Source of the DNA: an uncultured Pelagibacteraceae bacterium
GTDB taxonomy: Bacteria > Pseudomonadota > Alphaproteobacteria > Pelagibacterales > Pelagibacteraceae
Direction of reading: 5' to 3'
DNA length: 64,000 bases
NCBI GenBank assembly: GCA_902540235.1
Contig: CACBLI010000006.1
Location: 31,352-95,351 of the forward strand
Positions 37,982 to 50,670 of the stretch are shown here, in pieces. A model generated the notes under the pieces. That model was not told the origin of the DNA. It was given only the letters and a program-made list of their open reading frames with translations, and ran no database searches. How positions within the stretch are numbered: the first letter of the stretch is position 1; every line of letters starts with the position of its first letter. The translations under genes were made by a program, and so were the position numbers.

Positions 37982-38025
37982 TTTGATAAATAATTATAGG
38001 TTATATCAAATATTGAAATAAAAAT

Positions 38026-38277
38026 ATGAAAAACTCAAAATTTGTTTTTGATAAATTATCTAAGATAATTGAACAAGGCCTTATTACATCAAAAGATCTC
38101 AGATCAGAAATGTTAAGTATCCTAAAATCTAAAAGGGATGAAATAATTTTTAGAATGAAACTTACAAGTAAAGAAGAACTTGAAATTTTATCAAAAAGAG
38201 TAGAAAACCTTGAAAAAAAAGTTTCACAATTACAACAAACTAATAAAAAAAAAACTAAGCGGGCAAGAAAATCTTAA
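38026..38277 (+). CDS. ubiK: UbiK-like membrane fusogenic accessory protein (BMFP, YqiC)
   Basis: An 83-residue coiled-coil protein. The pattern FDKLSKIIEQGLITSKDL, then MLSILKSKRDEIIFRMKLTSKEELEILSKRVENLEKKV is typical of BMFP/UbiK proteins, which assist late ubiquinone synthesis and bind lipids. The tail is Lys-rich. Its 3' end overlaps the histidine kinase on the other strand by 23 bp. The gene name follows family resemblance only. Confidence 0.75.
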   Translation: MKNSKFVFDKLSKIIEQGLITSKDLRSEMLSILKSKRDEIIFRMKLTSKEELEILSKRVENLEKKVSQLQQTNKKKTKRARKS

Positions 38278-39574
38278 CTCCGAGTCCATTCATTGATGAT
38301 TTGTCAAGTTTAATGTATCCGCCATGAGATCTAATAACATCCGAGGCTATTGATAATCCCAAGCCAACGCTTGATTTAGTTTCACCCCTACCTTTGTCAA
38401 TTTTATAAAATGGTTTAAAAACATTCTCGTATTCTGTCTTTGGTATACCGGGCCCGTCATCCTCGATAAGAATGAATATATTTTTTCCATTCTTATTTAA
38501 TTTGATATTAATTTTTTTTCCGTATTTAAGACTGTTATCAATAATATTATTAAAGCTTCTTTTTAATAAATTTTTTCTTCCATTTATTAGAATATTTTGA
38601 GCTAGATCTCTAGTTATATAATTATTTTCATATCGTTCAATTGTCTCATTTAACAATTTTGAGAGGTTAAATATTTCGTTTTTTTCTGATTGAGATGAGC
38701 TAGTGAATTGTAGATACTCATTAAGCATTTTTTCCATTTCACTAATATCATCACTTAATTTGGAGGATATCTCGCTATCCTTGATAAAGGAAAGTTGTAA
38801 CTTCATTCTGGTTAAAGGTGTTCTTAAGTCATGACTAATTCCAGATAACATTTCAGATCTTTGGTTTAAATGTCTAAGGATTCTTTTTCTCATTTTATCA
38901 AATTCATAACCTGCTTGTCTAATTTCAAGTGAACCCGAAGGTCTATAATCGTCAACTTCTTCGCCTCTACCAAATTTTTCTGCTGCTTTTGCTAAATTTG
39001 TTATTGGTCTTGTTTGGTTTTTTAAAAATAATATTGCAACAAAAATTAAAAAAATTGCTGGCACTGATATCCATAAAGCAAACAATCTTGCTGAGGAGGC
39101 AGTGACCCTATCTCTTGGCACTAAAAATTCGAAATATCCTTTTTTATATTTTATTCTTATGTTTATTAATTCCAAATAATCAGTGGTGCTAAACCAAAAT
39201 TTATTGTTACCAATACTAGACTTCAGTTCTCTTCTTAAAGATCTATCTATTGGACTAAACCATCTTTCATTCAATTCGAAATTAAATTTTTTGTCTTGAA
39301 TATATTTTATATTTAAATCTAAATGAATTGAAAATAAATCTATGATGTAATCTTTATCATTGTTCTCATTATCGAAAGCAACAATAAAAGTATCAATTTC
39401 TCCAACCAAGGCTCTAGTCATTCCTTTATTAGTCTTTATCCAAAGACTATCAAAAAAAACAATTGTAACTAAAAGTTGGAGTAAAATAACTGGAATTGCA
39501 ACAATCAGCAACGCTCTATAAAATAATCTTTTTGGTAACAAATTTTTTACAAATTTAGTCAATCCATAAAACAT
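38255..39574 (-). CDS. Sensor histidine kinase, EnvZ-like
   Basis: A 439-residue membrane kinase. The first helix spans about 20-42, a periplasmic domain follows, and the second helix is about 165-187. The HAMP region has ARPITNLAKAAEKFGRG-like sequence. The phospho-His is in LSGISHDLRTPLTRMKLQL (about residue 245). ATP-binding boxes are NSLKYGKKINIKL, DDGPGIPKTEYENVFKPF and GLGLSIASDVIRSHGGY. It overlaps the response regulator by 20 bp and ubiK by 23 bp. In alphaproteobacteria this type belongs to an osmotic or redox-envelope response; the signal here is unknown. Confidence 0.92.
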   Translation of the reverse strand: MFYGLTKFVKNLLPKRLFYRALLIVAIPVILLQLLVTIVFFDSLWIKTNKGMTRALVGEIDTFIVAFDNENNDKDYIIDLFSIHLDLNIKYIQDKKFNFELNERWFSPIDRSLRRELKSSIGNNKFWFSTTDYLELINIRIKYKKGYFEFLVPRDRVTASSARLFALWISVPAIFLIFVAILFLKNQTRPITNLAKAAEKFGRGEEVDDYRPSGSLEIRQAGYEFDKMRKRILRHLNQRSEMLSGISHDLRTPLTRMKLQLSFIKDSEISSKLSDDISEMEKMLNEYLQFTSSSQSEKNEIFNLSKLLNETIERYENNYITRDLAQNILINGRKNLLKRSFNNIIDNSLKYGKKINIKLNKNGKNIFILIEDDGPGIPKTEYENVFKPFYKIDKGRGETKSSVGLGLSIASDVIRSHGGYIKLDKSSMNGLGVKIFLPA

Positions 39575-40232
39575 AACCGCTACCCCTTAAAGTTTGTAAA
39601 AATTTTGGATTTTTTGGATCAATTTCAATTTTTTTTCTTAAGCGAGTTATAATTACATCTATAGATCTCTCTTTATCTAAATTTATAATTTTACCTATAT
39701 CAATCCTTGAGAATGTTTTACCAGGATTATTTATCATTTTTTCTAAAATGATTTTTTCTGTGTTATTTATTTTAAATTCTTCCTTATTTTTAAGAATTAT
39801 TAATTTATTTAAATCAATTTCAATGTTCGAGAACTTAACTACTCTTTTTAAATTTTTTTCTTTTGTTTTATTAAGAATATTCTTAATTCTAAGCAAAAGT
39901 TCTCTTGGTTCAAACGGTTTTGATAAATAATCATCTGCACCTTTTTCTAATCCTTCAACTCTCTCGTCTGCAGTACCCTTAGCAGTTAGTAATATTATAG
40001 GTGTCAAAATTTTATTCAGGTTATCTTGAATAAATTGAAGACCGTTTCTGCCTGGCATCATTATGTCCAAAATTATCATATCAAAATTAATTATTTTAAT
40101 TTTTTCAGTTGCATCCTCAGCATTCTTTGCAGTTGTAACCAAAAAATTATTTTCATTTAAATATCTTTTTACTAAGGACCTTATACCCTCATCATCATCT
40201 ACTACTAATATATGTGCTAAAAATTCATCCAT
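39555..40232 (-). CDS. OmpR-family response regulator (PetR-like position)
   Basis: A 225-residue two-domain regulator. The receiver domain has LVVDDDEGIRSL (acidic pair), MIILDIMMPGRNGL (phospho-Asp about residue 55), PIILLTAKG and the Lys in DDYLSKPFEPREL. The C-terminal winged helix ends RSIDVIITRLRKKIEID with TLRGSGYVL. It overlaps the MarR gene by 8 bp and the kinase by 20 bp. The MarR-plus-OmpR-regulator pairing resembles petP-petR of Rhodobacter capsulatus, which controls cytochrome bc1 expression; petABC is 9 kb away. Confidence 0.92.
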   Translation of the reverse strand: MDEFLAHILVVDDDEGIRSLVKRYLNENNFLVTTAKNAEDATEKIKIINFDMIILDIMMPGRNGLQFIQDNLNKILTPIILLTAKGTADERVEGLEKGADDYLSKPFEPRELLLRIKNILNKTKEKNLKRVVKFSNIEIDLNKLIILKNKEEFKINNTEKIILEKMINNPGKTFSRIDIGKIINLDKERSIDVIITRLRKKIEIDPKNPKFLQTLRGSGYVLWID

Positions 40233-40662
40233 TTATAATTTTTTTTAGAACCTTATCAAAATTTACAACCTCATCAGAACTTGAGTTTAACAGTGCGTTA
40301 TATATCCTTTTTTTTTGTGTTTCGAAAATTTCAAGAAAAATTTTTTTTCCCTTTTCATTGAGATACACATGTTTTATTCTCGTATCTTGTTCATCTTTTT
40401 CAAATTTGATAATATCAAGCTTTGTTAAATCTTTTAAAACTCTATTTAAACTTTGTTTTGTTATTTTCAATTTTTTTAAAAGTTCAGAAATTGATATACC
40501 CTCGTACGATGAAATAATGTGTATTACTTTATGATGAGCAGTCCCTATAGAATATTTGCTCAAAATTTTTTTTGGATCGGTGAAAGTGTCTCTATAAACT
40601 ATAAAAAGTTTTTCAATTAAATCTTTTAATTGCTCGTCTTTAAGATAAAGTAAATCTTTCAT
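40225..40662 (-). CDS. MarR-family transcriptional regulator (PetP-like position)
   Basis: A 145-residue winged-helix regulator. The DNA-binding part is ISSYEGISISELLKKLKITKQSL with NRVLKDLTKLDII (about residues 50-85), followed by a wing containing DEQDTRIKHVYLNEKGKKI. It is the first gene of a three-gene unit with an OmpR-type regulator and EnvZ-like kinase. Divergent ilvE lies 72 bp away, and the gap holds a perfect palindrome that could be its operator. The ligand is unknown. Confidence 0.88.
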   Translation of the reverse strand: MKDLLYLKDEQLKDLIEKLFIVYRDTFTDPKKILSKYSIGTAHHKVIHIISSYEGISISELLKKLKITKQSLNRVLKDLTKLDIIKFEKDEQDTRIKHVYLNEKGKKIFLEIFETQKKRIYNALLNSSSDEVVNFDKVLKKIING

Positions 40663-40677
40663 AATAGGTAAGTTATA

Positions 40678-40704
40678 TTGACATATTCAAGATACAAAGA
40701 TAAT
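40678..40704 (+). promoter_or_regulatory. Probable sigma-70 promoter for ilvE
   Basis: A perfect TTGACA (40678-40683) and GATAAT (40699-40704, 5/6 match) are separated by 15 bp, a little short. Transcription would start near 40711, about 24 nt before the ilvE ATG. The -10 runs into the palindrome at 40700-40726, so a repressor bound there would block it. Confidence 0.5.
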
Positions 40705-40726
40705 TTTTAAATAATTTAAAAATTAT
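40700..40726. promoter_or_regulatory. Perfect 13+1+13 palindrome, candidate operator between marR and ilvE
   Basis: ATAATTTTTAAAT at 40700-40712 is followed by one A and then its exact reverse complement at 40714-40726. It covers the -10 and predicted start site of ilvE. Divergent MarR-type genes commonly have such autoregulatory operators. It is purely A/T, so in this genome it could partly reflect composition, and a cruciform or terminator role is not supported (no G/C in the stem). Confidence 0.45.
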
Positions 40727-40734
40727 TTTCTAAC

Positions 40735-41616
40735 ATGATACCTTACGATAAAAGAAATGGTAAAATTTGGTATAACAATGACCTTGTGGATTGGTCAGAT
40801 GTTAAGGTTCATGTCTTAAGTCATGGATTACACTATGCGAGTTGTGTATTCGAGGGTGAAAGAGTTTATGATGGCTCAATATTTAAATTAGAGGAACATA
40901 CTTCAAGATTTTTTTACTCAGCAAAAAGAATGGGTTTTGAAATTCCTTACAGCGAGAAGGAGATTAATGAAGCCTCAAAAAAAATTATAGCTATCCAGAA
41001 TGTAGAGAATGGCTACGTCAGACCTGTAGCATGGCGGGGAAGTGAAATGATGGCTATATCTGCGCAGCAGACAAAGATTCACGTCGCTATCGCAACATGG
41101 GAATGGGGTTCTTATTTTGACCCAAAATTGAAAATCGAAGGCATAAAATTAAATATTTCAAATTGGAGAAGACCTGCTCCCAATACTATTCCTTGGGATA
41201 CCAAAGCGTCTGGTCTTTATATGATTTGTACTTTGTCAAAACATGAGGCAGAGAAAGAAGGTTACACAGATTCTCTAATGTTAGATCATGAGGGGAACAT
41301 TGCTGAGGCGACAGGCGCTAATGTTTTTTTTAAGGATAAAAATGGTGAACTACATACGCCTATACCTGACTCTTTTTTAGATGGTATTACCCGTAGAACA
41401 GTAATTGGGATAGCAAAATCAAAAAATATAAAAGTTCATGAAAGAAAAATAAGTCCTTTAGAGTTAAAAGATTTTGTTGGTTGTTTTTTAACTGGTACTG
41501 CTGCTGAAGTTACACCAGTTTCTTCTATAGCAAATAATCAATTTAAAGTTTGTGAAATGATCATAGATTTGAACGAGAGTTATCAGTTGGTCGTCAGAAA
41601 AAAAAAGGCAGCTTAA
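40735..41616 (+). CDS. ilvE: Branched-chain amino acid aminotransferase
   Basis: Fold-IV PLP aminotransferase for Val, Leu and Ile. It has 293 residues. VHVLSHGLHYASCVFEGERVYDG (read in two blocks) is the N-terminal motif. The PLP Lys is in WDTKASGLYMICTL (about residue 159), and NIAEATGANVFF, DGITRRTVI and FLTGTAAEVTPV follow. These favour IlvE over D-amino acid aminotransferase. Its stop shares a TTAA with convergent pgsA. Confidence 0.95.
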   Translation: MIPYDKRNGKIWYNNDLVDWSDVKVHVLSHGLHYASCVFEGERVYDGSIFKLEEHTSRFFYSAKRMGFEIPYSEKEINEASKKIIAIQNVENGYVRPVAWRGSEMMAISAQQTKIHVAIATWEWGSYFDPKLKIEGIKLNISNWRRPAPNTIPWDTKASGLYMICTLSKHEAEKEGYTDSLMLDHEGNIAEATGANVFFKDKNGELHTPIPDSFLDGITRRTVIGIAKSKNIKVHERKISPLELKDFVGCFLTGTAAEVTPVSSIANNQFKVCEMIIDLNESYQLVVRKKKAA

Positions 41617-42197
41617 TCTTTATTATCTTCAGAAATAGCGTGGTCGATACCTTTCCGCATGTAATCATAACCAGTAAAAAGGGTTAATGCTGCAGAAAGC
41701 CATAAAAGAATAATACCAATGGTTTGTGCGTTATAATCTTGGAAATTAATTATTTTGTTTCCAGTTTCTCCTGAAAGTAAAAGTGCAATAGAAACCATTT
41801 GTAAAACTGTTTTCAATTTAGCTAAGCCAGATACTGGAAGTTTAATTTCTCCTTTTGCCAAGAACTCTCTAAGACCAGAAATTAAAATTTCTCGCGTAAG
41901 AATTATTATTGCTGCAATTACCTCGTAATTTCGAATAGTGCCATCCATCACTAACAAAATAAGAGCAGCTGCAACAATAATTTTGTCAGCTATTGGATCT
42001 AGTAATTCTCCAAGTTTGGACTCTTCACCAAGAAATCTTGCCAGCATGCCATCTAGAAAATCTGTGAAAGAGGCAACAATAAATAATATTAACGCAGTAA
42101 GATCTCCATAAAAACCAGGAAGATAAAAAGCTAACACAAAAAATGGTACAATTAAAATTCTACCGACTGTTAATATATTTGGTATTTTTTTAAGCAT
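41613..42197 (-). CDS. pgsA: CDP-diacylglycerol-glycerol-3-phosphate 3-phosphatidyltransferase
   Basis: First enzyme of phosphatidylglycerol synthesis. It has 194 residues and several helices. The CDP-alcohol phosphotransferase motif DG-x2-AR-x8-G-x3-D-x3-D is seen as DFLDGMLARFLGEESKLGE then LLDPIADKI (about residues 47-70). IPNILTVGRILIVPFF is the usual N-terminus. It follows uvrC by 8 bp, a frequent uvrC-pgsA pairing. Confidence 0.96.
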   Translation of the reverse strand: MLKKIPNILTVGRILIVPFFVLAFYLPGFYGDLTALILFIVASFTDFLDGMLARFLGEESKLGELLDPIADKIIVAAALILLVMDGTIRNYEVIAAIIILTREILISGLREFLAKGEIKLPVSGLAKLKTVLQMVSIALLLSGETGNKIINFQDYNAQTIGIILLWLSAALTLFTGYDYMRKGIDHAISEDNKD

Positions 42198-42205
42198 ACT
42201 TATTT

Positions 42206-44041
42206 TTATTCGTGAAAGAAATTATATATCTTTTTTGCAACTTTTGCTTCAACACCTTCGACCGATTTTATTTCATCAATACTTGCAGACTCCACTGCTC
42301 GAGCAGAACCAAAATGGTTTAATAAGGCTCTTTTTCGAATAGAACCGATACCTTCGATCTGATCTAAGAGTGATTTACTTAATCCTTTTTTTCTTTTAGC
42401 TCTATGAGCACTGATCGCAAACCGATGAGACTCATCCCTTACTCTCTGAAGAAAAAATAGAGTAGGGTCATTTTTGGCAAATTTAAACTCTTTACCATTA
42501 TGAAAAAAGGTTTCATTACCACTATTTCTAAGTTTCCCTTTTGCTATTGCAACTATTGGCAAGTCATGAAGGCCTAGTTCATTTAGAGTTTCTCTTGCAA
42601 CAGAGTACTGACCTTTTCCACCATCAATCAAAACTAGATCAGGAAAAGTTAGATAGTTGTCTTTCTCATGTATAGCTCTTTTAAATCTTCGATTTAGCAC
42701 TTCCCGCATCATACCATAGTCATCTTGTTCATTCTTTTGGATCTTAATGTTGAATTTTCTATATCTTTTTTTAATAAATCCTTCATCTCCATAAGCGATT
42801 AACGCACCAACACTATTAGTTCCTTGGATATGACTATTATCATAAACCTCTATCAAATTAATATTAGTTTCTAAATTAAATTTATTTGCTACTGCATCAA
42901 ATAATTCTCTATTATTTTGGCTTTCGTAAAGTTTTCTAGTTAGGCTATCTTTTGCATTTTTAATTGCCTGATTAATTACTTTTAATTTTGATCCTTTTTT
43001 TGCAATGGATATATCGATTTGTTTCTCTTCCTTTTGAGATAGAGTTTTTTCAATTAAAATTTTTTCTTTGATCTCTTCAGATAATATAATTGATGAAGGA
43101 ACACTTTTATTTTCATAAAATTGAGAGACAAAAGAATTTAATATATCACTTAATTTTTCATCAGGATCATGCTTTGGAAAAAAAGCTTGATTCCCCCAAT
43201 TTTGTTTTGATCTATAAAAAAAAACCTGAATGCAAGTTTTACCTGACTCTTTATAGCCAGCGATTACATCAGCTTCAATTAAATTTGCCTCATTAATTCT
43301 TTGCGACGATTGAATGATATTTAAAGATTTTATTCTATCTCTTAAAATTACTGCTTTTTCAAAATCTAAATTTTCACTAGCCTTTTCCATTTGATTTGAG
43401 AGACTTTTCTGTATTTTTCTTGATTTACCAGAAACAAATTCTATAGCATCATCCACAGTTTTTTTATATTCATCATCATTTATGTATCCGACACAAGGTC
43501 CAGAGCATCTTTTAATCTGATAAAGGATACAAGGACGTTGTCTGTTTTTAAAAACAGTATCATCACAAACTCTTAAGTGAAAAATTTTCTGTATCATTTT
43601 TATTGTCCAATTAGCAGAGCCTGCTGATGCGAAAGGTCCAAAATAAAAACCTTCTTTTGTTTTTTTTCCTCTATGTCTTTTTATTTGTGGCCATTTATCT
43701 TTGTTACCAATAAAAATAAAAGGAAAAGACTTATCATCTCTTAAAAGAATATTAAATTTTGGTTTATGTTTTTTGATTAAATTCGCTTCAAGAAGTAAAG
43801 CCTCACTTTCATTTGATGTAGTTGTTATCTCAAGCTTTCTTGTTTGAGATAACATTCGTTCAGTTCTTATAATATGATTTTTTTCAGCTACATAACTTTT
43901 AAGTCTGTTAGGCAAATTTTTTGCTTTACCTACATAGAGAATATCCCCTTTATCATTCAACATTCTGTATACACCAGGAAGTTTAGGAATTAGAGGCAGT
44001 TCTTTTTTTATTACTTCTTTGCCAATTTCAGAACTTATCAT
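42206..44041 (-). CDS. uvrC: Excinuclease ABC subunit C
   Basis: Dual-incision nuclease of nucleotide excision repair. It has 611 residues from the ATG at 44041; a TTG at 44071 in the same frame is less likely because it deepens the overlap with folB. The GIY-YIG domain has [20 protein letters not shown] (residues about 23-42). It is followed by a Cys cluster region ([13 protein letters not shown] then CSGPC), the UVR motif, an RNase H-like domain ([29 protein letters not shown]) and C-terminal HhH motifs. Confidence 0.96.
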   Translation of the reverse strand: MISSEIGKEVIKKELPLIPKLPGVYRMLNDKGDILYVGKAKNLPNRLKSYVAEKNHIIRTERMLSQTRKLEITTTSNESEALLLEANLIKKHKPKFNILLRDDKSFPFIFIGNKDKWPQIKRHRGKKTKEGFYFGPFASAGSANWTIKMIQKIFHLRVCDDTVFKNRQRPCILYQIKRCSGPCVGYINDDEYKKTVDDAIEFVSGKSRKIQKSLSNQMEKASENLDFEKAVILRDRIKSLNIIQSSQRINEANLIEADVIAGYKESGKTCIQVFFYRSKQNWGNQAFFPKHDPDEKLSDILNSFVSQFYENKSVPSSIILSEEIKEKILIEKTLSQKEEKQIDISIAKKGSKLKVINQAIKNAKDSLTRKLYESQNNRELFDAVANKFNLETNINLIEVYDNSHIQGTNSVGALIAYGDEGFIKKRYRKFNIKIQKNEQDDYGMMREVLNRRFKRAIHEKDNYLTFPDLVLIDGGKGQYSVARETLNELGLHDLPIVAIAKGKLRNSGNETFFHNGKEFKFAKNDPTLFFLQRVRDESHRFAISAHRAKRKKGLSKSLLDQIEGIGSIRKRALLNHFGSARAVESASIDEIKSVEGVEAKVAKKIYNFFHE

Positions 44042-44453
44042 GACTTCGTTTTTTCGTAATTTGGATACCAACAGATGAACATTGTTTCAGAATTTCCAAT
44101 TTTTCAATTTTAAGCATTATTTTACCTATTCTCTTATCTTTGAAAAGTTCATCAAAAACGGCCTCAGCCAAAGTTTCTAAGAAATTATAATGTTTCTTTT
44201 TAATTAGTTTTTTAATTAATTTTACAATATTTGCATAATTTACAATTGATTTAAGGTCTTTATCGTTTGAGGGTTTTTTATCTTGATAATCAATTTCCAA
44301 ACTAAATTTTACTTTTTGTGCTTTCTCTTTCTCAAAATCATAATATCCAAGCTTCAAATCAAGAATAAGTTCATTAATGAGAATTTTTTTCTCATAATTA
44401 AATAAGCTTTTGTTTTTATCTATTTTTACAACCTTTAGATTATTTTTTTTCAT
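44028..44453 (-). CDS. folB: Dihydroneopterin aldolase-like protein
   Basis: A 141-residue T-fold protein. [25 protein letters not shown] has the FolB N-terminal pattern with the Gly-Tyr/Phe-x-x-x-Glu region. Later segments [13 protein letters not shown] and [15 protein letters not shown] with the catalytic Glu also match, and the ending [13 protein letters not shown] is compatible. It would act in folate synthesis (dihydroneopterin to hydroxymethyl-dihydropterin) or epimerise it. It overlaps uvrC by 14 bp. The nearby SDR gene resembles pterin reductases. Confidence 0.78.
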   Translation of the reverse strand: MKKNNLKVVKIDKNKSLFNYEKKILINELILDLKLGYYDFEKEKAQKVKFSLEIDYQDKKPSNDKDLKSIVNYANIVKLIKKLIKKKHYNFLETLAEAVFDELFKDKRIGKIMLKIEKLEILKQCSSVGIQITKKRSHDKF

Positions 44454-45587
44454 TTAGAGCAAATTTTCCTTAAAGAAATTGATAAATTGAGGCATATATA
44501 CATTCATATTATCTCCACCTATTGTCACACCTCTAGAGAGACACTTTTCTTTTTTCATAGCTTTAAAAATTTTTTTAAAAGTTTTTCTTGGTTCATTTTG
44601 AGCAGCTTCATACCAAGCCTCTTCACTTGGATAAATCTTATATTTATCTATTAGCCATTCTTTCCATATTGGATTAGTAACAATGCCGTTATTATCAACA
44701 TATACATCTGGACAATCATGAAGAGTCATCGCCATTTTTTCTCTCCAAGGTTTTTTACCTGCATGCCATACATGATACCAACCTTCTTTAATATCAATTT
44801 TTACTTTTCCTGGAGGAGCTTTAATCCTCTCTGCGTGTTCTTTACAAAACTTTGCTAAAGTCCAATCATCTGCACCTCCGTGTACCACAAGTAAAGTCGT
44901 GTTAGACGTTAATTCTGGTTCCGCAAAAAAACCAGCCATTCTACATTCAGCTGCTTCCGGTAGAATTGCATCAAAACCTTTCGTGCCTGTAAGAAATTTT
45001 GAAGTAAATTTTACATCAGCTAAAAACAAGGAGTTTGTTCCACCTCTAGAGTGACCGGTAGTACCAAATTTTCCATTTGATCTTGGATGTGATTGTAAAA
45101 CTTTTAACGCCATCATAGCATCAATGGCACCATTAATAAGAGGAACTTTAGATTGATCTCTCCAAGTTTCTCTTGCACCTCTAGGACAAAAATTATCTAT
45201 ATACATAACACCTATACCTTCTTTCAAAAGATTTTGTGCAGCATGATACACAAAGTCATTCCATACATAATCGCCTGGGCCGCCACTGCTATGAGTATAA
45301 ATTACTATCGGAACTTTATCAGTTCCTTTTGGTAATTGTAAATATCCTGTAATCTCAATTGGATTTCTGAGATGTCCATCTATTAATACTGTTCTTTGAT
45401 CAAATCCAGTATATGAATTAAATTTTATTATCTTTCCACCTTTGTGAGTCTTTAATTTAGCAATACCGTTCAACATTGATTTTTTTTTAGTACAATTTGC
45501 CTTAGAGTCAAAATTTATATTTGTTGAATGTGCTAAAAGATTTGTTGTAAAAAAAATAGCAAGTATTACTAGTATTACTCTTTTCAT
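44454..45587 (-). CDS. Exported alpha/beta hydrolase (dienelactone hydrolase-like)
   Basis: A 377-residue protein from the ATG at 45587, which overlaps the SDR stop as ATGA; an earlier in-frame start is rejected. The signal peptide is [21 protein letters not shown]. The nucleophile elbow is GTTGHSRGGTNSLF (Ser, about residue 182), a candidate Asp is in VHGGADDWTLA, and the His in GWYHVWHAGKKPW. Two Cys-containing segments could form disulfides in the periplasm. The substrate is unknown; such periplasmic hydrolases often cleave esters. The uvrB-SDR-hydrolase-folB-uvrC order is odd and may be lineage-specific. Confidence 0.82.
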   Translation of the reverse strand: MKRVILVILAIFFTTNLLAHSTNINFDSKANCTKKKSMLNGIAKLKTHKGGKIIKFNSYTGFDQRTVLIDGHLRNPIEITGYLQLPKGTDKVPIVIYTHSSGGPGDYVWNDFVYHAAQNLLKEGIGVMYIDNFCPRGARETWRDQSKVPLINGAIDAMMALKVLQSHPRSNGKFGTTGHSRGGTNSLFLADVKFTSKFLTGTKGFDAILPEAAECRMAGFFAEPELTSNTTLLVVHGGADDWTLAKFCKEHAERIKAPPGKVKIDIKEGWYHVWHAGKKPWREKMAMTLHDCPDVYVDNNGIVTNPIWKEWLIDKYKIYPSEEAWYEAAQNEPRKTFKKIFKAMKKEKCLSRGVTIGGDNMNVYMPQFINFFKENLL

Positions 45588-46320
45588 TCTTTGCCTCTCA
45601 TTATATCTGGTGTCTGCCAATTTAAGCTTTGACCACTATCTATTGCTAAAACTTGTCCTGTAATAGAACTGTTTTTAATAAAAAAGTCAACTGCATTACA
45701 AATCTCATTAACATCAACTTGCTGTTTTAGTGGTGTAGCTAAATATTGATTTTTAAAATGTTTTTCCGATTGTCTTTTGTTTTTAATTGTTGGTCCAGGG
45801 GCTATTCCATTAACTCTTATGAATGGTGACAAACTCATCGCGCTTGTTTTGGTTAAGGTATAAAGGCCTGTTTTACTTAATGTGTACGAGAAGAAATATG
45901 GGGTAAGCTTAAATACTCTTTGATCAATTATATTGATAATATTGTTATTTTTGCCCCTAATATTCTTTGAAAACTCTTTTGATAAAAGAGCAGGGGCTTT
46001 AAGATTTGTAGAAATATGTTTTTCCCAACTCTTAGAGTTAAAATTTTCTAATTTGTCATTTTCAAATATTGAAGCATTGTTTACTAAGCAGTCAAAAAAT
46101 TTCAATTTTGATTTTGAAAATTTAACAACTTTAATGATATCTTTTTCCTTACTAAGATCTCCTTTAACTAAATAAATTTTTGTTCCATAATTTTGAAGTT
46201 TTTTTTTTAGATTTTCAGCTTTTGACTTAGATTTATTGTATTGTATTACAATTTGCTTATTTGGACCTGATAATTTTTCAGCTATTGCAGCACCAATTCT
46301 TGTTGCTCCACCAGTAATAA

Positions 46321-46339
<19 letters not shown>
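45584..46339 (-). CDS. Short-chain dehydrogenase/reductase, possibly pteridine reductase (FolM-like)
   Basis: A 251-residue Rossmann enzyme. The cofactor motif is [18 protein letters not shown] (TGxxxxIG; the Arg after Thr suggests NADPH). [10 protein letters not shown] is the NNAS motif, and the catalytic Tyr-x3-Lys is in [18 protein letters not shown] (about residue 150). The TGGATRIG form and the VNGIAPGPT segment resemble FolM/PTR1 pteridine reductases, which suits the folB neighbour. Substrate assignment is inference. Its start overlaps the uvrB stop by 19 bp. Confidence 0.8.
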
Positions 46340-49721
<3,382 letters not shown>

Positions 49722-50669
49722 TTATTTTTGATTTAGAATTTTTTTTGCAGGAATAGTCTTTTTAATCCAAGATTTTGGAATGGAATTAATACCATTTAGG
49801 GAAGCAAAGTATGCTCCAACAAAATTTGCTCTAGAGCAATTACAACCTCCAGCCTTGATAGTTTTTAAAATTGCATCTTTATAATTCTTTGAATTTATAA
49901 TTGTATAAATTGAACTATTAAAAGTTCCTGGATAACTGCAAGCCATCCCTAGTTTTTTAATTGTAAAAGGATCAAATTTTGATTTAAATTTTTTGATCTT
50001 CTTTATATCGCTGATAATTTCCTTAAATAAAATATTTCCACTGAATTTTTTTATAAATTTTTTAATGGGATCTTCGGCTCCCTTTAAAGCAAAATCAATT
50101 AGATAAAATTTTGCGAGGGCATACTTTATGCTGATTTTTGAAACAGTAACAATTTTCATGATTTTTTTTAAACTTTTAAAATTATGGCCGTAAAGAAAAA
50201 AAGGTAGCACTGCACAAAAACCATCTGACTCATTGACTTTTATTCCACCAGAAAATTTTTTTTTTGATTTAATATTGTTTACAGTTTCGATTATATTTTG
50301 GTGTATCCATGGTCCTCTTATTAAGCCACGCCAATCTTTAACTTTTTTATACTTTGACCTTAGTTTCAAATTTTTCCAATATTTACTTCCAGGACCAAAA
50401 TTTTTAAGAATATTCTTCTTAAACTTTTTTTCCAAATTAACATCTCCATCCAGTAATGTTTTAAACATCACTTGGCCAACATCATTGTAGCCAGAGACTT
50501 TTCCAGTTTTAATATTATAAAAAGGACTTTTATTTTTTTTTAAAAAAGAAAAGTCTTTTTTACCTCTAATATACTCTAGCAGTTTTTTTTGATTATATAC
50601 CCAATGCAAAGGTCTTGCTGCTGCATCCGCTACTGTAGCACCTAAGAATACATGAAGATTATTTTTCAC
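49722..50669 (-). CDS. ADP-ribosylglycohydrolase/J1-crystallin-like protein, metal motifs altered
   Basis: A 315-residue all-helical protein of the ADP-ribosylglycohydrolase superfamily. The N-terminal FLGATVADAAARPLHWVYN is close to the J1-crystallin-like branch. The usual metal-binding DDT-type motif is not evident; the corresponding part reads SGYNDVGQVMF (about residues 59-69). Near the C-terminus the common GGDN pattern is GGCNCSRANFVGAY (Cys at about 276 and 278). Hydrolase activity is therefore doubtful, and the target is unknown. It overlaps nothing; trxB ends 1 bp upstream. Confidence 0.72.
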   Translation of the reverse strand: MKNNLHVFLGATVADAAARPLHWVYNQKKLLEYIRGKKDFSFLKKNKSPFYNIKTGKVSGYNDVGQVMFKTLLDGDVNLEKKFKKNILKNFGPGSKYWKNLKLRSKYKKVKDWRGLIRGPWIHQNIIETVNNIKSKKKFSGGIKVNESDGFCAVLPFFLYGHNFKSLKKIMKIVTVSKISIKYALAKFYLIDFALKGAEDPIKKFIKKFSGNILFKEIISDIKKIKKFKSKFDPFTIKKLGMACSYPGTFNSSIYTIINSKNYKDAILKTIKAGGCNCSRANFVGAYFASLNGINSIPKSWIKKTIPAKKILNQK

Positions 50670-50670
50670 T

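Noticed and set aside
37982..38010. TTTGATA/TATCAAA inverted repeat between lgt and the ubiK-like gene
   Set aside because: A 7-bp A/T-rich repeat with a 15-bp spacer, no matching promoter geometry; not above background.
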